A stretch of 64,000 bases of DNA. It comes from Actinomycetota bacterium. Its GTDB lineage: Bacteria > Actinomycetota > Acidimicrobiia > Acidimicrobiales > Microtrichaceae. Of this stretch, positions 57,427 to 64,000 are shown one piece after another. The stretch is from assembly GCA_016703525.1 (NCBI GenBank), contig JADJBW010000002.1, positions 124,001 to 188,000 on the forward strand, in the 5' to 3' direction. The notes beneath the pieces were generated by a model. That model was not told the origin of the DNA and did no database searches. It worked only from the letters and a program-made list of their open reading frames with translations. A program made the translations under genes and the position numbers. Numbering within the stretch: the stretch's first letter is position 1; each line of letters starts with the position of its first letter.

Positions 57427-58124
57427 CCGGTCACCTCGAACAGCGCCATGTCGGCGTCGAGCGAGTCGCGCAGTGCCGCGGCGGTCGCTGCCCGCATGGT
57501 GTTGCGGGTGAGGCGGAACGGTCCTCGGTGGAGCGATGCGGCAAGGTGGGCGGCGCGCTCGATGGCGCCGTCGCGCACGTCCGCCGGCGCGACCAACTCG
57601 TCGAGGAATCCGGCGGCGACGGCCTCGGTGGGCGTGCAGAGGTGTGCGTGCTGGACGCAGCGGGTGAACCAGGTGTGTGTGAGCCGGTCACGGCACAGTT
57701 CCACACCGAACGTCGGCACCGGCATCCCGATCGCAACCTCGTTCAGCCCGAGCTTGAACGGACCGTCCGCCCCGATCCTGTAGTCGGCTGTGGTTGCGAG
57801 GATCCCGCCCATAGCGAGCGCGTGGCCGGTGATGCCCAGCACGATCGGGATGGGCGACATGTAGACCCGCAGCGCGAGTTCGGCGCCGGCGCGGAGCAAC
57901 CGCCGCGCGTCGTCGATCGAGCTCGTCATGACCTTCAGGTCGAATCCGGCCGAGAACTTCCCGTCGCGTCCGATGATGGCCACGGCGCCGGCCGAGGATT
58001 CCGAAGCGTCAAGGGCAGCGTTGAGTCCGTCGATCACGGCGAACGACAGCGCGTTGGCCTTGCCGTCGTCGAGGTCGATGACGTGCACGTCGCCGTGGAT
58101 GGTGGTTCGTACGAAGTCCGACAT
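57423..58124 (-). CDS. Enoyl-CoA hydratase/isomerase (crotonase family)
   Basis: A 233-residue crotonase. GKFSAGFDLKVM forms the first oxyanion-hole region and GHALAMGGILATTADYRIGA the second, with the Gly-Gly of the hole. The second catalytic Glu (at EVAIGMP) is preserved, the first is not evident. I start at MSDFVRTTIHGDV (ATG 58124), the family start, though the open frame extends upstream. It pairs with the glutaredoxin gene by ATGA overlap. Substrate not known. Confidence 0.87.
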   Translation of the reverse strand: MSDFVRTTIHGDVHVIDLDDGKANALSFAVIDGLNAALDASESSAGAVAIIGRDGKFSAGFDLKVMTSSIDDARRLLRAGAELALRVYMSPIPIVLGITGHALAMGGILATTADYRIGADGPFKLGLNEVAIGMPVPTFGVELCRDRLTHTWFTRCVQHAHLCTPTEAVAAGFLDELVAPADVRDGAIERAAHLAASLHRGPFRLTRNTMRAATAAALRDSLDADMALFEVTG

Positions 58125-58250
58125 GGCTAGCGAGGTTATCGCCGCCATGCCGGGGCCGGAACGGGCGAACGTGGCGGTACTCTCGAAGCAGGCCGCCGAT
58201 GGGCCGGTGGCCGACGCGATCACGGGCTGTTTGGGCCCGCGGAGGTTGCT

Positions 58251-58712
58251 ATGGGATTCATGGACAAGGCGAAGGAACTGGCGTCGAAGGCCGAGCAGGC
58301 CATCAACTCGCTCGACGCGCCGACGCCGAACCGATCGGCGGAACCGCTCTTTCGCGAGTTGGGCGGTCTGGTGTTCGATCGGGAGCAGGGGAGATCCGAC
58401 GAGCGGAACGAGGCCGAGATCGCGCGGGTGCTCGACGCGCTCCGGTCGTTGGAGGCGCAGGCCGGAGGCAGGCTCGCCACGGCGACCGCGCACGCCCAGG
58501 CCGCGCCGCCTCCCCCAGGAGCAGCCGCGCAGATGGCGGCGCAGGCGCCGCCCCCGCCCCCGGCGTCGGTGGGCCAGGTCGCGCCGCCGCCGCCTCCCGC
58601 TGGCATCGCGCCGCCCCCGCCGCCGCCCCCGCCCCCGGCGTCGGTGGGCCAGGTTGCGCCTCCGCCGCCTCCCGCTGGCATCGCGCCGCCCCCGCCGCCC
58701 GCGTCGACCTGA
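58251..58712 (+). CDS. Small protein with Pro-rich repeat tail
   Basis: A 153-residue protein. The N-terminal ~75 residues form amphipathic helices (GFMDKAKELASKAEQAIN; ERNEAEIARVLDALRSLEA). The remaining half is Pro/Ala with two copies of a 25-residue unit containing PASVGQVAPPPPPAG. There is no signal peptide. A GGAGG-like site (CGGAGG) lies 7 bases upstream. Proline stretches of this length are probably flexible spacers; function unknown. Confidence 0.65.
   Translation: MGFMDKAKELASKAEQAINSLDAPTPNRSAEPLFRELGGLVFDREQGRSDERNEAEIARVLDALRSLEAQAGGRLATATAHAQAAPPPPGAAAQMAAQAPPPPPASVGQVAPPPPPAGIAPPPPPPPPPASVGQVAPPPPPAGIAPPPPPAST
58546..58707 (+). repeat. Two 75-base direct repeats in the Pro-rich gene
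   Basis: CGGCGTCGGTGGGCCAGGT recurs at 58561 and 58636, period 75 bases, with near-identical flanks (a few synonymous differences). It accounts for the protein tail. Confidence 0.8.
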
Positions 58713-58828
58713 GCACCGGGAAGGTTCGTGCGACGATCGGGGTTGGAAACGACACGTCCGAGCCGTATCGCGCCGACCCCGGAGTCCTGGGATCCGCCGC
58801 GGCTCACCAGCGAGGAGATCTGCGCACC

Positions 58829-59476
58829 ATGACGGTTCATCCGCCCGACCATGTGAGCCCGTTCGCCACGGAGGTCCCGGTGATCGAACTCACCTCGTCG
58901 GCGCTCGAGATGGTGCTCGACGTTCGCAACGCCGAGGACGATCCCGATGCGCTCGCGTTGCGGATCGAGATCACCGGGTCTCGCGGCCCCGAGTTCGTGT
59001 ACGACCTGAGCTTCGACGAGCTCGCCCTCGCCGATGCCGACGACCTGATCGTTGAGGCAGGCGGCGTCCCGGTCATCGTTCCGGCCGCCACGGTGGAGCG
59101 CCTTCGAGGGTCGGTGCTCGACCTGCCGCGGGTCGAGGGGCAGGGCGGCCTGGTCATCCGGAACCCCAATCGGCCCGACCCGCTGGAAGGAGTCACGCTC
59201 AACTTGGAGGGGACGATGGCCGAGCAGGTCGAACAGCTGTTGGAGCAGGCCATCAACCCGTCGCTTGCGGCACACGGCGGCTTCGCACAGTTGGTCGGGG
59301 TCGACGACGACTCGAAGGTGTACGTGACGCTCGGCGGCGGATGCCAAGGGTGTTCCATGAGCCGCATGACGCTCGCTCAGGGGATCCAACGCCAGATTCT
59401 CGATGCCATTCCGGGCGTCACCGAGGTGATCGACGCGACGGACCACACCGCAGGCGAGAATCCGTTTTACCGCTGA
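58829..59476 (+). CDS. Nfu-type iron-sulphur cluster carrier (NifU C-terminal domain)
   Basis: A 215-residue protein. The N-terminal half is an A-type (HesB-like) fold with no cysteine, as in NfuA of E. coli; the C-terminal half is the NifU domain, in which the cluster-binding CxxC is GGGCQGCSMSRMTL. Two such monomers bridge one [4Fe-4S] cluster and deliver it to target enzymes. ATG 58829 follows GAGGAG. Confidence 0.9.
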   Translation: MTVHPPDHVSPFATEVPVIELTSSALEMVLDVRNAEDDPDALALRIEITGSRGPEFVYDLSFDELALADADDLIVEAGGVPVIVPAATVERLRGSVLDLPRVEGQGGLVIRNPNRPDPLEGVTLNLEGTMAEQVEQLLEQAINPSLAAHGGFAQLVGVDDDSKVYVTLGGGCQGCSMSRMTLAQGIQRQILDAIPGVTEVIDATDHTAGENPFYR

Positions 59477-59575
59477 TCTGCCCCGCCCGCGCGCCGGGTC
59501 CCAGGCAGACGCCGTGGGAGCATCTCGCGGCCAGCCGTCGGCGCGGTTGACGAGCGCATGCGGGCAGGTCGGTCG

Positions 59576-59595
59576 GCGGGCAACCAAACGCCCGC
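59576..59595. terminator. Possible hairpin between nfu and dxs
   Basis: GCGGGC and GCCCGC flank eight bases in the 146-base gap between the convergent nfu and dxs genes. Nothing else is apparent in that gap. Confidence 0.35.
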
Positions 59596-59622
59596 GGCTA
59601 CCGCAACAGATCTAGGCCGCCG

Positions 59623-61474
59623 TTAGGCCTCGGCGGCCGAACGAAGCCACGCGGACACCTCGGCGACCACGCCGTCGGCGTCGAGGCCCAGCCGCGAGAG
59701 CAACACGTCGGGCTTCTCGTGGTGGAAGTACGCGGACGGAACGCCGAGGACGCGCACCGAGGGTCCGTCGGTCGGCGCCAGATCGCGGAGCGCGTCGGCG
59801 ATCGCAGAGCCGACCCCGCCGTCGCGCAGGCCGTCCTCGATCGTGACCACGAGCCGGTGGCGGGCTGCATCCGCGAGCATCTCCGCGTCGAGGGGCTTCA
59901 CGACCCGCGGGTCCCACACGGTGACGTCCACCGAGCTCGCTCCCAAGAGGTCGGCCGCGGCGCGGGCCGCGGTGAGCATCTTGCCGACTCCGATGATGCA
60001 GACGCCGCCGTCGCCCTCACGAACCCGCCGCGCCGACAGGTCCCGAGCCGACATCGCCGTCGGTGGACGCCGGCGGCATGGTCTTCGGGAATCGGATCGC
60101 CGCCGGGCCGGTACACAGGTCGAGCGCGTCGTGGAGCATCTGTCCGACCTCGCCGTAGGACGAGGGGGCGAACACGGTCATGTCCGGCACCTTGGTCAGG
60201 AGCACCATGTCGAGCACACCATGGTGCGACGCTCCGTCGTCGCCGGTGATGCCCGCGCGGTCGAGCACGAACACGACCGGCTGGCGGTGCAGCCCGACGT
60301 CGAGGTTCACCTGGTCGAATGCCCGCGTCAGGAACGTGGAGTACACGGCGAACACGGGTCGAAGCCCGCCCATCGCCATGCCCGCAGCTGAGGTGACGGC
60401 GTGCTGCTCGGCGATTCCGACATCGATGAGCCGGCCGGGGAAGCGTTGGCCGAATGGGAGCAGGCCCGTGGAGTCGGGCATGGCGGCGGTCAGCGCAACG
60501 AGCTCGGGGCGACGGGCGCCCTCGACGAGCATCGCGTCGGAAAAGGCGGCGGTAAACGAGCCGTCCTTCAGTTCCGACAGATCGTGCAGGTTCTTGATCG
60601 GGTCATTCTCGGCCGGGCCGTAGCCCCGTCCCTTCTGGGTCATGACGTGGACCACGACCGGGCCCTCGGTCGCCGCGGCGTTCGACAGCGCTCTCTCCAG
60701 GCTCGGTAGATCGTGGCCGTCGAAGGGTCCGATGTAGCGAACGCCGAGGTTCTCGAAGAAGGCGGGGGGTTCGAGAATCTCGCGGATGGCGGCCTTGGCG
60801 CCTTCGACCCCTCGCTCGAGATAGCCGCCGACCATGGGCATTTCACCGAGCATCCGCTCGAGTCGAGCCTGCTGGCGCCGGTACGTCGGGTTCGACCGCA
60901 ACCGCGAGAGCGACTCGCCGAGACGCGACACCGTCGGGGCGTAGCTGCGGCCGTTGTCGTTCAGGATCACGATGACGTTGCTTTGGGAGTGTCCGAGGTT
61001 GTTGAGGCCCTCGTACGCCATGCCGCCCGTGAGGGAGCCGTCGCCGATCACCGCGACGATTCGGCGCTTGGGGTCGCCGTGGAGTTCCTGTGCGACGGCG
61101 AGCCCGTGCGCGTACGACAGGACGGTCGACGCGTGGGAGTTCTCGATCCAGTCATGGGGGGACTCGGCACGCGAGGGGTAGCCCGAGAGGCCGCCCGGTT
61201 GGCGAAGCGACGGAAACTGCTGGATGCGGCCGGTGACCAACTTGTGCACGTAGGCCTGGTGGCCGGTGTCCCACAGGATGATGTCGTTGGGGGAGTCGAA
61301 CACCCGGTGGAGCGCCAGCGTCAGTTCGACGGCTCCGAGGTTCGAGCCGAGGTGGCCACCGTTCTTGTTGACGACTTCGACGATCCGCTCACGGATCTCG
61401 GTGGCCAGCTCCGACATCGATGCATCGTCCAAACGACGGAGATCGGCGGGGCCGGTGATCTTGTCCAACAGCAT
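59623..61474 (-). CDS. dxs: 1-deoxy-D-xylulose-5-phosphate synthase (frameshifted near 60040)
   Basis: About 616 residues across two frames. NKNGGHLGSNLGAVELT, HASTVLSYAHGLA, VIGDGSLTGGMAYEGLNN (thiamine diphosphate motif), GPFDGHD and GIAEQHAVTSAAGMAMGG are all present. The frame breaks near 60037-60045 between AIRFPKTMPPASTDGD and LSARRVREGDGGVCIIGVG, then continues to the stop at 59623. It makes the first intermediate of the MEP isoprenoid pathway from pyruvate and glyceraldehyde 3-phosphate. ATG 61474 is preceded by GGAGGTGA 8 bases upstream. The flippase gene lies 37 bases upstream on the same strand. Confidence 0.9.
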
Positions 61475-61511
61475 CAGCGAGGTCACCTCCAGGGACCGGT
61501 CTGGCACCAAG

Positions 61512-62572
61512 TTACGACGATGTGTCGATGGAGTCGCGATCGGCTCGTGGCCGAGGCCGTCTGCTTCGGGCCTCCACCGCGGGCCCGACGACGAAACTCG
61601 GCGCGCCGGCAGCGCTCGTCAGGATCGTCAGGAGGAACACGATGAGTCCGAGCGTGACTGCGAGTGCTCGGGGCGCGCCGAGCGCACCGAAGAACAGCGC
61701 GAACGCGCTCTCCCGGACCCCGAGACCACCGAGGCCGAGCGGGATGTTCTGCAGCACGCCGGGCGGAAGAACACCAGCACGGGGCCGATCGCGGCTTCGT
61801 CGAGGCCGATGGCGCGTGCGACCATCCACACCGATACGCATTGGGCCAGCTGGAATCCGAACCCCGAACCGAGCAACGCGACGATCGCACTCGGCTTGGT
61901 GCGCAGGGCATCGATCGCGAGGTGAACCGCCACGAGGAAGGCGCGCCATCCGGTGGCGCCGTCGGCGTGGCGCGCGAAGCGGCGGTTGGAGGCCGCGAGG
62001 ATCGTTCCGCAGAGCGCGGCGAGGGTGACGATCGCCGTGGCGATGGTGGTGGTGGTCGCGCCACCGAGGTGGTGCAGGCTCGGCTGCACGGCGAGGGCGG
62101 TGAGGGAGATGGCGGGTAGGACCAGCCAGCCCGTCAGGCGGTCGAGCGTGACCGACGCGAACGCTCTCGGCCGATCGTCGAGTTCGCGCCCCAGCCGGGA
62201 GATCCGGACGACGTCGCCGCCGAAGGCCGTCGGCAGCACGTTCGACACGAACTGCCCCGCAAGCGTGTGCGAGATCATGGAGCGCGGCGCTGGGGCCTTC
62301 TGTCCGGCGCCGAGCATCGGCACCAGCACCGCTCGCCATCGCATCGCGGAGGCGACCTGAGCCGCCAGCAGCATGCCAGCGGCACCGACGAGCCACCAGG
62401 GTGTGGCGGCGCTCCATCGTGGGCCGAGGTCGCGCCAGTGCACGTCGGGGAGGCGCCACATGAGCAACGCCAACATCGCGAGGCTGACGGTGATCCGACC
62501 GACGATGTTCCACCGCGATCTGCGACGGGTGGGAGCGGGGTGGGAGAACTCGTCGATTCGCCATTGTGTCAC
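61512..62572 (-). CDS. Flippase-like membrane protein, UPF0104/LPG-synthase TM domain (frameshifted near 61768)
   Basis: About 353 residues across two frames, with seven to eight hydrophobic segments. SNVLPTAFGGDVVRISRLGRELDDRPRAFASVTLDRLTGWLVLP is the signature loop of the UPF0104 family (AglD-like and MprF transmembrane domains), and after the frame shift, LQNIPLGLGGLGVRESAFALFFGALG is the second. They likely flip or move lipid-linked molecules. Frame shift lies near 61764-61772. The start is GTG 62572, divergent from the hydrolase gene by 46 bases. The short gap to dxs suggests co-transcription. Confidence 0.78.
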
Positions 62573-62618
62573 CTGGGTCGGTCGCGTCGGCCACCCGGCG
62601 TCGCCGTACCCTGTCGGG

Positions 62619-63456
62619 ATGTCGATCGAGGTAAGCGAGTCGCGCGTCGTCGCGGGCGACGTCGAGTTGGCGGTGGTCCAGGCGGGCGCCGGAGGCGAGC
62701 CGTTGCTGCTCGTGCATGGCTTTACGGGCTCCAAGGAGGACTTCGGCGACGAGATGGAGCGGCTGGCCGCGCGTGGCTTTCACGTGGTCGCCCCCGACCT
62801 GCGCGGCCACGGATCGAGCGACCAACCTGGCGACGAGGCGGACTACTCGCTGGCGGTGTTCGCCGATGACATGTGGGCACTCGCCGACGCCGTCGGCTGG
62901 GACCGGTTCCACCTGCTCGGCCACTCGATGGGTGGGATGATCGCCCAGGTGATGGTGCTCGCCCGGCCCGATCGCGTGCACCGCTTGGTCCTGATGGACA
63001 CCCACCATGGTGTGGTTCCCGATCTCGATCCCGACATCATCGCCCTCGGCGTCCACGTGGCCCGCACCGAGGGCCTCGCGGTGATCCAGGCTGTTCTCAA
63101 GATGGGCCGAGACCCGCTGACGAATCCCGCACATGACCGCGTGTCGCGAGCGTCCGGGCTACGAGGAGTGGTCCGACGCGAAGATGCTGCGCTGTTCGGC
63201 GGTGATGTACGCGTCGATGCTCGCCCAGCTCGCGTCGACCGAGGATCGCCTCGACCGGCTCAGCGCGATCGGCTGCCCGGCGCTGGTGATGGTGGGCGAG
63301 TTGGACGCTCCCTTCCTCGACGCGTCGAAGCGGATCGCCGAGCGGATCCCCGCCGCGACGCTCGACGTGCTGCCACTCGGGGGCCACTGCCCGCAGTTCG
63401 AGGCGACCGACGCGTGGCGCGCATCGTTCGACCGGTTCCTTCCTGGCACACCCTGA
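62619..63456 (+). CDS. Alpha/beta hydrolase (frameshifted near 63142)
   Basis: About 278 residues across two frames. LLLVHGFTGSKEDF forms the oxyanion hole, APDLRGHGSSDQP follows, and LLGHSMGGMIAQ carries the nucleophilic Ser in GHSMG. The frame changes near 63138-63147, between MGRDPLTNPAH and RERPGYEEWSDAK. The C-terminal frame then gives the acid in GELDAPF and the His in LGGHCPQFEA, stop 63456. The triad is complete, so an esterase or C-C hydrolase is expected; substrate unknown. ATG 62619 is divergent from the flippase gene. Confidence 0.8.
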
Positions 63457-63495
63457 GGTCGTTGGCCGTCGCAGACCTCGCTGCGAGCGGTGCGC

Positions 63496-64000
63496 TCAGT
63501 CGTCGCGGCGCAGCGCATCGGCCGCGGAGATTCGTGCGGCGCTGACCGCCGGCACGAGCGCGGCGACAAGCGCTGCGACCACCGCGCGCCGACGACGAGC
63601 GAGAGTCGTGCCCAGGGAACCGCGAGGCGCGACGCCACGAGGGCGAACGTGGTGGAGTCCACCACGAGCCGCTTGGCGGTTATGACTGCGAGCGACACGC
63701 CGATCCCGCTGGCGAGCACGGCGACGAGCGCCGCCTCCACCAGGAACGACCACGCGATCGGCCCAGTGCCGACCCCGAGCGCACGCAGCGTCGCGAATTC
63801 GCGGCGACGCTCGCGCCCGCTGCGAACCAGCACGACGCCGAGCCCGGCGATCCCGATGACGAGTCCTGCCGCCAGGTACGCCTGGAGCAGGCCGAGGAAG
63901 CCTCGAGTTTGCGCCTGCTCGTCGTCGACGATTTGAACGAAGGTGGTTGCCTCACCCCCTCGGGCGGCCAGGTCGGCCCCGAGATGTGCGGCCAGGCGGT
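63496..64000 (-). CDS. FtsX-type ABC transporter permease, C-terminal part (frameshifted near 63588; cut by window edge)
   Basis: The 3' end of a gene whose start is beyond the window. Read from the edge it gives LLQAYLAAGLVIGIAGLGVVLVRSGRERRREFATLRALG, the cytoplasmic loop and helix signature of MacB/FtsX permeases. A further helix (FLVEAALVAVLASGIGVSLAV) follows, then after a one-base change near 63580-63594 VVAALVAALVPAVSAARISAADALRRDD and the stop at 63496, the usual ending of the family. It would be the membrane part of an ABC exporter. Confidence 0.8.

Noticed and set aside
60037..60045. Programmed frameshift or two-protein dxs
   Set aside because: No slippery sequence or stimulatory structure is evident, and eleven other genes show similar breaks, so consensus error is simpler.
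62619..63456. HsaD, the steroid C-C hydrolase
   Set aside because: The nucleophile elbow is GHSMGG and no HsaD-specific segments are seen; no hsa genes are adjacent, so only a general hydrolase call is supported.

Overview
The window is very GC-rich (codon third positions almost always G or C), densely coded and rich in actinobacterial hallmarks: lipoproteins with Thr-rich linkers, a transglycosylase-like (Rpf-like) domain, mycobacterial-type steroid genes, GTG starts and many apparently leaderless transcripts. I infer an actinobacterium, most plausibly of class Acidimicrobiia; the sequence alone does not fix the genus. No gene-free stretch exceeds about 230 bases, and I see no phage, insertion sequence, CRISPR array or rRNA.

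The left two thirds carry, in scattered transcription units, most of the pathway that in Mycobacterium degrades the last two steroid rings (HIP-CoA; the KstR2 regulon of M. tuberculosis): an AspB-like aminotransferase (1-620), an Rv3549c-like SDR (5628-6419), echA20 (6533-7291), ipdA-ipdB-ipdC (8020-10786), a paired acyl-CoA dehydrogenase (12472-14642), fadA6 (20068-21216), an Rv3548c-like SDR (28976-29884) and fadE30-ipdF (41833-39786). A thiolase/DUF35 pair (3007-1362), a KstR-boxed acyl-CoA dehydrogenase/SDR pair (22611-24693), another thiolase and a MaoC hydratase complete the acyl-CoA machinery. fadD3 and kstR2 are not in the window. Six of these promoters, including that of a 684-residue secreted beta-repeat protein, carry one 15-bp palindrome, CTGACGnnnCGTCAG, which is unlike the known KstR2 site. 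I read it as the operator of the local HIP regulon.

Between the steroid units lie a VapBC pair beside a tRNA 3'-end remnant (3.2-4.1 kb), a GAF-PAS-GGDEF protein (10.8-12.3 kb), secreted PKD/beta-helix/Gly-rich and RCC1-repeat lipoproteins (17.0-19.0 and 21.3-22.6 kb), a TPR/degenerate-EAL protein (24.8-26.9 kb), a sterol-desaturase-family hydroxylase, a truncated SelD-like protein, cell-envelope glycosyltransferase and acyltransferase genes, an MFS transporter and a DUF2254 membrane protein (27-37.5 kb).

The right third is housekeeping and cell surface: a ~2230-residue DUF11-repeat wall protein (42.6-49.3 kb), Nudix hydrolase, membrane GGDEF cyclase, D,D-carboxypeptidase, mutM, a TetR regulator with its own palindrome and a co-transcribed PLP decarboxylase, an Rpf-like hydrolase, glutaredoxin, enoyl-CoA hydratase, nfu, dxs, a flippase-like protein, an alpha/beta hydrolase and the end of an FtsX-type permease.

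At least twelve otherwise intact genes, all right of 18.6 kb and including dxs, are broken by single-base frameshifts. This pattern points to consensus errors in the assembly rather than gene decay, and coordinates of those genes are given across both frames.
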